From: an uncultured Gammaproteobacteria bacterium
Lineage (GTDB): Bacteria > Pseudomonadota > Gammaproteobacteria > Magnimaribacterales > Magnimaribacteraceae
Assembly (NCBI GenBank): GCA_913045055.1
Contig: CAJWPI010000011.1
Coordinates: 1 to 48,108 of the forward strand
DNA length: 48,108 nucleotides
Direction: 5' to 3'
Shown: positions 1-7,406 of the stretch, one piece after another
Layout of the letters: each line of letters begins with the position of its first letter
Numbering within the stretch: position 1 is the stretch's first letter
Program-made: the position numbers and the translations under genes
Notes under the pieces: model-generated
Seen by the model: only the letters and a program-made list of their open reading frames with translations
Database searches by the model: none
Told to the model about the DNA's origin: nothing

Positions 1-29
1 AAATTGTAACAGAGCACTAAATACTTTTT

Positions 30-128
30 TTATTTATAAATCCAAAAAAGTTCATCTGCATAAACACCACCAGCACCACCAAGCACGATGATTGAGAGTA
101 TTAGCACTAACCAATTCTTATCTTTCAT
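30..128 (-). CDS. Small single-pass membrane peptide (32 aa), coupled to upstream secreted protein
   Basis: This short reading frame encodes 32 residues: a charged start (MKDKNW), a hydrophobic stretch with a glycine-rich GGAGG core, then a short polar tail ending WIYK. It looks like a one-segment membrane peptide or an uncleaved signal-like peptide. Its ATG overlaps the stop of the preceding minus-strand gene in a TGATG arrangement, typical of translational coupling, and no independent ribosome site is visible. I do not recognise a family. Such short frames can arise by chance, but the overlap and membrane-like composition favour a real gene. Confidence 0.45.
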   Translation of the reverse strand: MKDKNWLVLILSIIVLGGAGGVYADELFWIYK

Positions 129-529
129 CACGCGTATCGACACTTTAAATTCTTAATACCTCCTACTCTGCCTCCTCTCATAGACTTGGGATGAAAGTAA
201 AAAACATCTCTTTCTGCGTTATCGTAAATTACGGTGTAAATATATAAAAAAGGTATTCCACCTTCTCGCCCTTTATCTGACCTCTCAAAAAAAAATGTAT
301 TATCTACCGCAACCATAGGAAGGTCTGTTCTACTCCTACCTTTCACCTTTTGGTATTCAAGATGAGTTCTAACCCCAAGACCTTCTTTTAAATTTTTGTC
401 AGAAATAACAAAAGAATATTCAATCTTGTAGTTATAATCTTCTAATTCTTTTTTTTCACAAATTAATTGCGTTCCATAGGCAACACTAGATATTAATAGA
501 CTTACTGTAATTAGAATTAACTTTCCCAT
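128..529 (-). CDS. Small secreted protein of unknown function
   Basis: The protein is about 133 aa. Its N-terminus (MGKLILITVSLLISSVAYG) is a clear Sec signal peptide, with likely cleavage after the SVAYG segment, so the product is probably periplasmic. I chose the ATG at 529 because an AGGAG lies 7 nt upstream; a TTG two codons earlier is also possible. The mature part has Cys residues near both ends (LICEKK and LKCRYA) that could form a disulfide, and many aromatic and beta-prone stretches. I do not recognise a family. It is followed by the overlapping 32-aa membrane peptide. Confidence 0.6.
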   Translation of the reverse strand: MGKLILITVSLLISSVAYGTQLICEKKELEDYNYKIEYSFVISDKNLKEGLGVRTHLEYQKVKGRSRTDLPMVAVDNTFFFERSDKGREGGIPFLYIYTVIYDNAERDVFYFHPKSMRGGRVGGIKNLKCRYA

Positions 530-535
530 AACCAA

Positions 536-797
536 TCTCCTGACTATTAAATCTTACCATACTGGCTTACAAGATTTTCTAGGTTAAAATGTAGCTGTAC
601 TATATTAATAGGTGGTATGGGTGGGGGCTGTCTCATGCGTGTACCCTCGACCATTTAATAAAGTGCGTTAGGTTATTAAAATAGGATTTTTTAAGGTAAA
701 AAATCGAGAGAAATAGAAGGTGTTTGCCGTATATATGCAGTACTCAAGTTTTATTTCTTAGGCAACGAATCGCTGAAAGCCTTATAAACATTGACTA
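536..797. other. Intergenic region upstream of tRNA-Ser
   Basis: This stretch of 262 nt separates the minus-strand secreted-protein gene from tRNA-Ser. It must hold both outward promoters, but I see no convincing paired -35/-10 boxes and no long open frame. Confidence 0.4.
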
Positions 798-887
798 GGA
801 GAGGTGGCTGAGTGGTTGAAAGCGCTCCCCTGCTAAGGGAGTAAGGACTAAAATCCTTCGAGGGTTCGAATCCCTCCCTCTCCGCCA
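798..887 (+). tRNA. tRNA-Ser (GCT anticodon)
   Basis: The cloverleaf is readable: acceptor GGAGAGG pairs with CCTCTCC, the D-arm contains GGCTGAGTGGTTGAAAG, and the anticodon stem CTCCC/GGGAG encloses a loop with GCT. A long variable arm (GGACTAAAATCC) and a GGGTTCGAATCCC T-arm follow. The gene ends with an encoded CCA. The long variable arm and GCT anticodon identify a class II serine tRNA reading AGC/AGU. A T-rich run follows directly. The last part of this gene is repeated about 680 nt downstream. Confidence 0.97.
855..876 (+). repeat. tRNA-Ser 3' segment, copy 1 of a 22-nt direct repeat (putative att core)
   Basis: These 22 nt cover the end of the variable arm and most of the T-arm of tRNA-Ser and recur exactly at 1537-1558. 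Integrases of the tyrosine family commonly use the T-arm and 3' end of tRNA genes as attachment sites, so this copy is a candidate att core. Confidence 0.6.
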
Positions 888-974
888 TATTTTTTTTAAC
901 CCTATACGACTGGATTTATAGGCTATATCTAGTTATGCTTTTTTTGAAGGAGAATTTTCTTAATTTAATTTAAT

Positions 975-1451
975 ATGCAAGAAATCAAAGCTAGGTTAGA
1001 AATTGAATCAATTTTGTTCCATTACACTTCATCCATAGATTCTGGAGATCTTGAATCTACTGCAAAAATTTTTACCAAAGGTGCTATTCATTCATCTGGA
1101 AATATTTACCAGGGTTATTCTGAAGTATTTAATACCTATAAATCAGCTATTATTTTTTATGACGATGAGGACAATGAGGTTGAGTACAATCGTTTAAAGT
1201 GCTCACCTAAAACTAAACATTTGAATACAAATATCCAGTATTCATTTAATGCTGATATTACATCAGCAAATGTCTCAAGTTATTTTACTGTCTATCAGAC
1301 TATTAAATCTAAAAGCCAGATAGTTGTTGGAGGAAGATATGAAGATGAATTCCTTCTAGAGGGAAATTGGTACTTGAAACTTAGGAAAATTTATATTGAA
1401 AATTTAGGTGATATGACTTTTCATATCAGATCAGATGTAATTAATTTATGA
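975..1451 (+). CDS. SnoaL-like / NTF2-fold protein
   Basis: The 158-aa product has the features of the SnoaL-like (NTF2-fold) family. There is an N-terminal helix (KARLEIESILFHYTSSIDSGDLESTAKIFT), a GAIHSSG-type strand, and a C-terminal half of alternating strands ending in GNWYLKLRKIYIENLGDM. This family includes ring-modifying cyclases, dehydratases and ketosteroid isomerases as well as many proteins of unknown role, so the substrate is unknown. An in-frame stop just upstream rules out a longer start. The GGAG motif about 24 nt upstream is too far to be a normal ribosome site. The stop overlaps the next ATG (ATGA). The gene sits between the tRNA-Ser and the duplicated tRNA end, so it may be island cargo. 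Confidence 0.7.
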   Translation: MQEIKARLEIESILFHYTSSIDSGDLESTAKIFTKGAIHSSGNIYQGYSEVFNTYKSAIIFYDDEDNEVEYNRLKCSPKTKHLNTNIQYSFNADITSANVSSYFTVYQTIKSKSQIVVGGRYEDEFLLEGNWYLKLRKIYIENLGDMTFHIRSDVINL

Positions 1452-1567
1452 CAGATAAAGAAGAGATACTCGATTTTGAATTAGAAAGCACAAAAATTTG
1501 GGACAGTTTTTGCGATGACCTTAAAACCGCTGGGTCCCTTCGAGGGTTCGAATCCCTCTCTCCATAA
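1448..1567 (+). pseudogene. Truncated gene fragment cut at the tRNA-Ser-end repeat
   Basis: An ORF of 39 codons begins with the ATG overlapping the SnoaL-like stop. Its first 29 residues (MTDKEEILDF then a stretch containing IWDSFCDDLK) look like the start of a normal soluble protein. From residue 30 onward the frame simply reads through the duplicated tRNA T-arm sequence (encoding SLRGFESLSP) and stops. The simplest reading is that a longer gene, translationally coupled to the SnoaL-like gene, lost everything after its N-terminus when the repeat was joined here. The N-terminus weakly recalls DUF1214-type proteins, but I would not assign a family on so little. Confidence 0.55.
1537..1558 (+). 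repeat. Duplicate of tRNA-Ser 3' segment (copy 2, putative att site)
   Basis: This is an exact 22-nt copy of tRNA-Ser positions 855-876. It is followed by a shortened version of the acceptor end (TCTCCATAA in place of the CCTCTCCGCCA of the real gene). No acceptor, D or anticodon arm precedes it, so it is not a tRNA. It marks the far end of a roughly 680-nt segment inserted at, or left behind next to, tRNA-Ser. Confidence 0.65.
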
Positions 1568-1578
1568 TTTATCATTGA

Positions 1579-3036
1579 TCAAGTTCCACAAAAAGTTTGA
1601 GATACTTTTTCTTCAGGTTTAGGAGATCTCATATAGTCTTTATTTGAGCTTTGGTTACTGTAGGGTTTAGTTAAGATAGAAAGAAGTTTCTTCATTTCAG
1701 TAAAGTCATTATCTTTAGTAGCTAGTGTTATTGCGTTCTCTATGAGATGATTTCTAGGTATAAAATTAGGGTTAGAAGATCGCAAAATCTTAAGAACTTC
1801 TTTGCTTGATAACTTCTGTTTTTTGATATTCTTTTTCCATTCTATTAGCCATTCCGTTATCTTTTTATTCTCCTTAAATTGTCTAAGAAAGACAGAAGAG
1901 TCTTCATCATTTATAACTTTACTTAGGGAAGAAAAAGTAAGAGTAAAATCTGATTGATTAGAATGCATAAGTTGCAATAATTTTTTTATCACTTTATCTG
2001 AGTCGGATTTCTTAAAGTCTAATCCAACTTTTTTACACATTACTTTCATTAAGGAATCATTCATTTTTTTTGGAAAATTATTTATTACTTCCTGAGCTTT
2101 TTCTTGTGCTTTCTGTATTTTGTTGTCTATTAAAGGTATGAGGCAATTAGCAAAGCAAGTCATATTCCATTGAGCAATTAAAGGTTGATTTCCATATGCA
2201 TATCTTCCATGGGTATCAATAGAGCTAAAAACCGCTGCAGGATCATATTCATCCATAAAAGCACAAGGACCGTAATCTATAGTCTCTCCCACTATTGAAG
2301 TATTATCAGTATTCATAACGCCATGAATAAAACCTACCCCCATCCATTTGGTTACTAGTTGTATTTGTTTTTCACAAACAACCTCCAATAAAGAAAGATA
2401 TTTATTAGAAGAGTCTTTTATATCTTGAAAATGCCTATTAATAGTATAGTCAGCAAGCTTATGAAGATTATCAATCTTATTTTGAGCAGCAAAATATTCG
2501 AATGTTCCCACTCTAATGTGGCTTTCAGCTACTCTTGTAAGAACTCCCCCAGGAAGTTTAGTCTCTCTTATTACTTCTTCTCCTGTTGTCACGGCCGCCA
2601 ATGATCTGGTTGTAGGAACTCGTAAAGAGTTCATAGATTCACTAATTAGATATTCTCTTATAACAGGTCCAAGAGGTGACCTGCCATCTCCTTGACGAGA
2701 AAATTTTGTCTGTCCTGAACCCTTTAATTGAATATCATATCTTATGTTATTTGGAGTACTTATTTCACCAAGTAATACCGCACGACCATCACCCAGTTGA
2801 TTAACAAAATATCCAAATTGATGCCCAGCATAAGCAAGTGCTATTGGAGAAGAGCCTTTAATCAAAGCATTCCCAGAGAATATTTTTGCTAGTTGTTCGT
2901 TAGACTTTTTTTCTATTCCTAACCTTTTTCCTAACTTGGTGTTGAAGGTAATTAATTGAGGATTTTTAACAGGTATGGGGTTTATTCTTTGAAAAAAATC
3001 TTCAGGAAGTTTGTTATAAGAGTTATTAAACAACAT
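1579..3036 (-). CDS. selO: Protein adenylyltransferase SelO (YdiU/UPF0061)
   Basis: The 485-aa length fits the SelO family (about 480 in E. coli). Hallmark segments are ALAYAGHQFGYFVNQLGDGR, the QLKGSGQTKFSRQGDGRSPL glycine-rich stretch, SLAAVTTGEE, and the GFIHGVMNTDNTS metal-binding segment followed by IDYGPCAFMDEYDP. SelO is a pseudokinase-fold enzyme that transfers AMP to hydroxyl side chains of proteins and has been linked to redox stress. The C-terminus ends FCGT, keeping a cysteine near the position where eukaryotic SelO has selenocysteine. It is transcribed divergently from the sulfotransferase gene with 90 nt between them. Confidence 0.95.
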   Translation of the reverse strand: MLFNNSYNKLPEDFFQRINPIPVKNPQLITFNTKLGKRLGIEKKSNEQLAKIFSGNALIKGSSPIALAYAGHQFGYFVNQLGDGRAVLLGEISTPNNIRYDIQLKGSGQTKFSRQGDGRSPLGPVIREYLISESMNSLRVPTTRSLAAVTTGEEVIRETKLPGGVLTRVAESHIRVGTFEYFAAQNKIDNLHKLADYTINRHFQDIKDSSNKYLSLLEVVCEKQIQLVTKWMGVGFIHGVMNTDNTSIVGETIDYGPCAFMDEYDPAAVFSSIDTHGRYAYGNQPLIAQWNMTCFANCLIPLIDNKIQKAQEKAQEVINNFPKKMNDSLMKVMCKKVGLDFKKSDSDKVIKKLLQLMHSNQSDFTLTFSSLSKVINDEDSSVFLRQFKENKKITEWLIEWKKNIKKQKLSSKEVLKILRSSNPNFIPRNHLIENAITLATKDNDFTEMKKLLSILTKPYSNQSSNKDYMRSPKPEEKVSQTFCGT

Positions 3037-3126
3037 ATCTAAGTTACAGGCTGACTTTACTCAACGTACTAAGTTTATCAAAGATTCATTTAGACTGATA
3101 AAATCTTATTTTGCATAAAAAATTTA

Positions 3127-4251
3127 ATGAATTCTTTAGTAAGAGAAAAACTAATTTTATTAGGTACGAGAGAGAATCTCGGGGAGGGAGATTACTTTGA
3201 ACCTTTAAATATTCTTACAAAATCTTTAAACGAAGAAGCAAACCTTACTGTATTTGGATCTTTAGCAGTTACCTATTTATTGAACAGTCAACTAAAAACG
3301 AGATCTAGAGTAAATGAATATTTAAAGAAAAATGAACCTCAAACAATTTCACCTCCTTTATTTATTATGGGTTTACCTAGATCAGGAACCACCTTTTTAT
3401 TTCATCTACTAGGCAATGATCCTAATCACAGGAGCCCTTGTTTTTGGGAGATACTTCATCTTTCTCCTTTTAGTTATAAAGATTCGATGCGAGAGAAGAA
3501 CGTAATAAGAAGAACAAACCTAGAATTAAGTTTAGTTAACAGATTAGTGCCTGAATTGAGGCTAGTTCATCCTATACTCTCTGACTTTCCTGAAGAATGT
3601 ACTCTTTTAACGGCTCTAGGTTTGCAAAGTTATAGCTACATTTATGTAGCGAATACACCTTCCTATCAAGAGTACTTGATGAATGCTGATTTTACTTCTG
3701 GTTTCTTGTGGCACTCTAGATTTCTGAAGGTATTGGAGAGTAAAGAAAAACCAGTACGCTGGCTACTTAAAGACCCTAATCATATTGAGCATTTACCAGA
3801 AATACTCAAGATTTATCCAGAAGCCAATTTTGTGCATATCCATAGGGATCCAATAGAATCTATTGGATCAATATGTAGCATAACTTCCAAAGTTAGATCT
3901 GGGTTTTCTAATAAAGTTAATAACTTACAGATAGGAAATAGTACTCTAAACTATTGGGATAATGCTTTAAATAAGCACTTAAATGACAGGAATAATATAT
4001 CCCAAGAAAAGATCTTTAATATCCAATATTCGGATTTAATAACCGATCCATTAAAACAGGTAAAAAGCATTTATTCTCATTTTGATTATGATTTTTCTGA
4101 AGAAGGCAAAAGTGCTATGGAATCTTTCTTATCTAAACCTTCTCAATTAAAAGAAGGCAAACACAGGTATGAATTAGAGAATTTTGGATTATCATCCCAG
4201 TTAGTTAAAAAACAGCTTTATAGATATTTTAAAGAGTTTCTTCTAGGTTGA
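3127..4251 (+). CDS. Sulfotransferase family protein
   Basis: The 374-aa protein has the 5'-phosphosulfate loop FIMGLPRSGTTFLFHLL near residues 78-94 and the 3'-phosphate motif FVHIHRDPIESIGSICS near residue 235, both typical of PAPS-dependent sulfotransferases of the Sulfotransfer_3 type. It should transfer a sulfuryl group from PAPS to a hydroxyl or amine of a small molecule or glycan; the acceptor cannot be read from the sequence. It is followed after 92 nt by a membrane glycosyltransferase, so a sulfated glycan or glycolipid is one possibility. The steroid operon about 1.4 kb downstream makes a sterol acceptor another. Confidence 0.85.
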   Translation: MNSLVREKLILLGTRENLGEGDYFEPLNILTKSLNEEANLTVFGSLAVTYLLNSQLKTRSRVNEYLKKNEPQTISPPLFIMGLPRSGTTFLFHLLGNDPNHRSPCFWEILHLSPFSYKDSMREKNVIRRTNLELSLVNRLVPELRLVHPILSDFPEECTLLTALGLQSYSYIYVANTPSYQEYLMNADFTSGFLWHSRFLKVLESKEKPVRWLLKDPNHIEHLPEILKIYPEANFVHIHRDPIESIGSICSITSKVRSGFSNKVNNLQIGNSTLNYWDNALNKHLNDRNNISQEKIFNIQYSDLITDPLKQVKSIYSHFDYDFSEEGKSAMESFLSKPSQLKEGKHRYELENFGLSSQLVKKQLYRYFKEFLLG

Positions 4252-4343
4252 GATTCGAGTATTAAGAAGATGGTGTTTTTAAAAGAATTGTTCATTTCTA
4301 CTAGTTTTCAGAAATATTCTTAAATAAAAGTTAAAATTGTAAA

Positions 4344-5543
4344 GTGAAAGATAAATTCCGCGTAAGTGTAGTTATTCCTGTTCTAAATGATGCTGTTTCT
4401 ACAAAGGAAGTAATATCAAGCTTGAACCAACAAGCCTTCCTTCCTTCAGAGATTATCTTAGTTGATTCTAGTGAAAACAATGAGGTTGAAACCTTAGTTA
4501 AAGATTTAGATTCTAGAGTTCCAGTTGTTTATAAGAGAATAGGACAGGCTTTTCCCTATGAAGCAACTAACAGGGGAGCAGAATTAGCGAATTATGAGTG
4601 GCTTGCTTTTTTGGACGTCACCACTATTCCAAAAAGAACTTGGTTAAAGGACTACATTGAGACTATAAAAAATACTGATAAAGAAGTTATTTTTGGTGTA
4701 ACCCAATATGTTGCAAATACTAGATTTCAAAAAGTCCTTAGAGCTTCTACTTATGGAGCTATAGGTCATGAAACAGCTCCTGGAAGTTTAATGAAAAAAA
4801 AGGATTTCATAGATTCAGGAAAGATTATTGAAGGAGTTCGTTCAGGTGGAGATATTGAATGGAGAGAACGCATAAAAGCAAGCAAATATAAGGACAAAAC
4901 TCCCAAGAAAATTTATCTTACTTATTCAGCTCTTCCAACACATTTTTTCTCTGCAATGAGAAAGTTTTTTATATATCAGATGCACGGAGCCACTCTAAAT
5001 ATTCAAAACACAGTTAAGGATATTTATTTAGGTTTAGCATTAATTTTGTCTGCTATTATTATTCCAAAATGGAATTCTTTAGTTGGGTGGGAAAAAAGCC
5101 CTTTATATATGCCAAACATAACCAAAATCTACCTTTCTGCCCTTGTCGTCCTGTTTATTTCTACTTTATTAGTTAACAGAGTTTTTCTTAAGAAAATTTC
5201 TAATTCCTTTTTTTCTAATATACTCAAGACACTTATCTTTTTATTTTTTTCCTTTTCAGTTTATAAGTGGAATGCAGTAATTGCTGGATGGGTTGAAGAT
5301 TCTGTTTGGTATGTACCTAATATAACAAAAATTTATATTGGATCTCTTTTGATTGCTTCTTTAGTCTATCGAGGTCTCTATTTTCCTCTAAAACATGAAG
5401 TAAATCGTGAATATCTATTCCCCTTTAAATGGATAGAAGTAGGCTTTATGGGATTGTTATTTGATTTAGCTAAATCTCCGGGCTATCTAATCGGCTCTAT
5501 CCTTATACCTTATAAGAGGGTTAAGAGTATGAAAAAGAATTAA
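4344..5543 (+). CDS. Family 2 glycosyltransferase with C-terminal membrane domain
   Basis: Residues 1-120 are a GT-A fold of family 2: VSVVIPVLNDAVSTKEVISS, an IILVDSS strand, the EATNRGAELANYEWLAFLD segment, and a TTIPKRTWL stretch after the nucleotide-binding acidic position. From about residue 215 the protein becomes hydrophobic with four or five membrane segments. This half contains an internal duplication: KWNSLVGW...MPNITKIYLSAL near 242-267 and KWNAVIAGW...VPNITKIYIGSL near 308-333. The start is GTG, with no clear ribosome site. It probably builds a glycan at the inner membrane. Neither sugar nor acceptor is identifiable. Confidence 0.8.
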   Translation: MKDKFRVSVVIPVLNDAVSTKEVISSLNQQAFLPSEIILVDSSENNEVETLVKDLDSRVPVVYKRIGQAFPYEATNRGAELANYEWLAFLDVTTIPKRTWLKDYIETIKNTDKEVIFGVTQYVANTRFQKVLRASTYGAIGHETAPGSLMKKKDFIDSGKIIEGVRSGGDIEWRERIKASKYKDKTPKKIYLTYSALPTHFFSAMRKFFIYQMHGATLNIQNTVKDIYLGLALILSAIIIPKWNSLVGWEKSPLYMPNITKIYLSALVVLFISTLLVNRVFLKKISNSFFSNILKTLIFLFFSFSVYKWNAVIAGWVEDSVWYVPNITKIYIGSLLIASLVYRGLYFPLKHEVNREYLFPFKWIEVGFMGLLFDLAKSPGYLIGSILIPYKRVKSMKKN

Positions 5544-5584
5544 TTATGACTTTTGCTAATGAATGGTTCTTGAATGAAAATACT

Positions 5585-5590
5585 TATAAT
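5585..5590 (+). promoter_or_regulatory. Candidate -10 element of the steroid operon promoter
   Basis: A perfect TATAAT lies 35 nt upstream of the first operon ATG, in the 82-nt gap after the glycosyltransferase gene. I do not find a good -35 box at 16-18 nt spacing, so the promoter may depend on an activator, or this may be chance in AT-rich DNA. Confidence 0.35.
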
Positions 5591-5612
5591 ACTGTTAGAC
5601 TAGCTAATTAAT

Positions 5613-5618
5613 AGGAGG
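5613..5618 (+). promoter_or_regulatory. Strong Shine-Dalgarno site for the first operon gene
   Basis: AGGAGG sits 7 nt before the ATG at 5626. It is the best ribosome site I noticed in the window and fixes the start of the first gene of the 20-gene operon. Confidence 0.8.
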
Positions 5619-5625
5619 TGGTTAG

Positions 5626-6519
5626 ATGAAAATTCAGAACTTGGCTTATGTTGGTATAGAAACAGAGAATTTAAAGGCTTGGAGAACCTTTGGTACAAAG
5701 GTTCTTGGGTTAATGCTTTCAGAATCAAATGAAGATAATCTGTTGAAGTTTAGAATGGATGATAGACCTTACAGGATAGCGGTACATAAAGGAAATAAAG
5801 ATTGTCTTCAGTATGCTGGATTTGAACTTCATGATAAAGAAGCTTTAGAAGAAGCTAAAAATGAATTAAAAAAGAAAAAAATAAAGTTCACTCTTGGTAA
5901 TAAAAAACAAGCCAAGCTTAGAGAGGTAGAAGAGTTAATTATTTTATCTGATCCAATAGGAACCCAAATTGAATTATTTTATGGAAGATCTTTAGATTAC
6001 CAAAGATTTATATCTCCAGCTGGGGTTTCTTCTTTTGTTACTGGTGAGATGGGAATTGGGCACATTGTGTTACCAGCTACAGATTTAAAGGCTAATCATC
6101 TTTTCTATACAAAAGTTTTGGGATTTGGTGAAACTGACTTTATGCAATTTGATATGGGCGAAGGTGACCAACAATTTAGTGCAGGTTTACATTTCTTGCA
6201 TTGTAATAATCCACGTCATCACACAGTAGGCCTGTTTGAAGCTCCTCATCCAAATGGTCTTGTCCATTTAATGATAGAGGTTCCAGATATAGATGAAGTT
6301 GGATATGCACTTGATAGGGTTAATGAATATAAAATACCACTACAGTCTAGCCTTGGAAGGCACACAAATGACCGCATGATATCTTTTTACATGATTTCCC
6401 CAAGTGGGTTTGCTATTGAGTATGGTTGTGGGGGGTGGCAGGTAGATTGGGAAGAATTTACAACCACAGTAAGCCATTTACCCTCAATTTGGGGGCATAA
6501 GTTTCAAGCACCAGATTAA
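5626..6519 (+). CDS. hsaC: Type I extradiol dioxygenase, HsaC-like (3,4-DHSA dioxygenase)
   Basis: At 297 aa this has two vicinal-oxygen-chelate modules, the two-domain layout of BphC/HsaC ring-cleaving dioxygenases. The C-terminal module keeps all three iron ligands: His146 (GIGHIVL), His214 (GLVHLMIEV) and Glu265 (FAIEYG), spaced as in BphC-type enzymes. In steroid degradation HsaC (TesB) cleaves the catecholic A ring of 3,4-dihydroxy-9,10-seconandrosta-1,3,5(10)-triene-9,17-dione between C4 and C5. It opens an operon whose other members act on the products (HsaE/G/F) and on rings C and D. That context, more than the sequence itself, supports steroid over biphenyl as substrate. Confidence 0.85.
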   Translation: MKIQNLAYVGIETENLKAWRTFGTKVLGLMLSESNEDNLLKFRMDDRPYRIAVHKGNKDCLQYAGFELHDKEALEEAKNELKKKKIKFTLGNKKQAKLREVEELIILSDPIGTQIELFYGRSLDYQRFISPAGVSSFVTGEMGIGHIVLPATDLKANHLFYTKVLGFGETDFMQFDMGEGDQQFSAGLHFLHCNNPRHHTVGLFEAPHPNGLVHLMIEVPDIDEVGYALDRVNEYKIPLQSSLGRHTNDRMISFYMISPSGFAIEYGCGGWQVDWEEFTTTVSHLPSIWGHKFQAPD

Positions 6520-6534
6520 ATTTTTCTAACTAGA

Positions 6535-7404
6535 ATGGATAAAGTCTTAAGTGCTTTCGAAGCAATTTCCACAATTCAAAGTGGTATGACTATAGGTATA
6601 GGGGGATGGGGCTCCAGAAGAAAACCTATGAGTTTAATTAGGGAGTTGATAAAGACAGATAAGACAGATTTTACTCTAGTATCTTATGGTGGTCCTGATG
6701 TTGGCATGTTATGTGCTGCAGAAAAAGTAAAAAAATTAATTTTCGGGTTTGTAACGCTAGAGACTTCTCCTCTTGAACCTCATTTTAGAAAAGCCAGACA
6801 AGAAGGGAAGATAGATATTATGGAAATAGATGAAGGTATGATGAATTTAGGGTTAACTGCTGCAGGTATGCGTTTGCCCTTCAATGTTACCCGAGCAGGA
6901 CTTGGTACTGATGCACTCAAACTTAACCCTGATATTAAAACTATTAAGTCTCCTTATTCAGATGAAACTCTCGTAGCCATGCCTGCTATCCCTTTGGATA
7001 TAGCTTTACTTCATGTCCATGAAACCGATTCTTTAGGCAACTCTTTTATCTTTGGCCCAGACCCTTTTTTTGACGAGCAATTCGCGAGGGCAGCTTCTAA
7101 GGTAATTATTTCTTCAGAAAGGATAATACCAACCGAAGAGATAAATACCGAGAAAACTATTTGGAATAGATTTGAAAGAAGTCTTGTAAGTACTATAGTT
7201 GAAGCTAAGTTTGGAGCTCACCCCACTTCCGCAGCCCCTGACTATGGTTTCGATAAAGCTCATCTTGAAGAGTATTCTAATTCGATAGAACCTGATTCTT
7301 GGAAGAAATATTTTGATACTTTTATAAATATAGAAAATACAGAATATGTCCAAGCTGTCGGAGGTGAAAAATTTATTTCTTCTCTAGAGGTACCAGTTTT
7401 TTAA
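6535..7404 (+). CDS. ipdA: CoA-transferase family ring hydrolase, alpha subunit (IpdA-like)
   Basis: This 289-aa class I CoA-transferase-fold protein (GMTIGIGGWGSRRKPMSLIR at the N-terminus, SYGGPDVGMLCAAEKV, IDIMEIDEGMM) matches IpdA of the KstR2 regulon in length and motifs. IpdAB does not transfer CoA. It hydrolyses the ring C carbon-carbon bond of COCHEA-CoA, a cyclic beta-diketone from the steroid C/D rings. The beta subunit starts 2 nt after this stop, consistent with a heterodimer made in equal amounts. An ordinary 3-oxoacid CoA-transferase is the alternative, but the neighbours argue strongly for IpdA. Confidence 0.88.
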   Translation: MDKVLSAFEAISTIQSGMTIGIGGWGSRRKPMSLIRELIKTDKTDFTLVSYGGPDVGMLCAAEKVKKLIFGFVTLETSPLEPHFRKARQEGKIDIMEIDEGMMNLGLTAAGMRLPFNVTRAGLGTDALKLNPDIKTIKSPYSDETLVAMPAIPLDIALLHVHETDSLGNSFIFGPDPFFDEQFARAASKVIISSERIIPTEEINTEKTIWNRFERSLVSTIVEAKFGAHPTSAAPDYGFDKAHLEEYSNSIEPDSWKKYFDTFINIENTEYVQAVGGEKFISSLEVPVF

Positions 7405-7406
7405 TC

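Noticed and set aside
1537-1567. A second tRNA gene
   Set aside because: Only the T-arm and a damaged acceptor end are present; there is no D-arm, anticodon arm or 5' acceptor strand upstream.
5544-5625. A KstR2-type operator upstream of the steroid operon
   Set aside because: The only symmetric element I could see (TTAG...CTAA around 5595-5607) has four-base arms and is too weak to claim. No TetR-type regulator gene is nearby.
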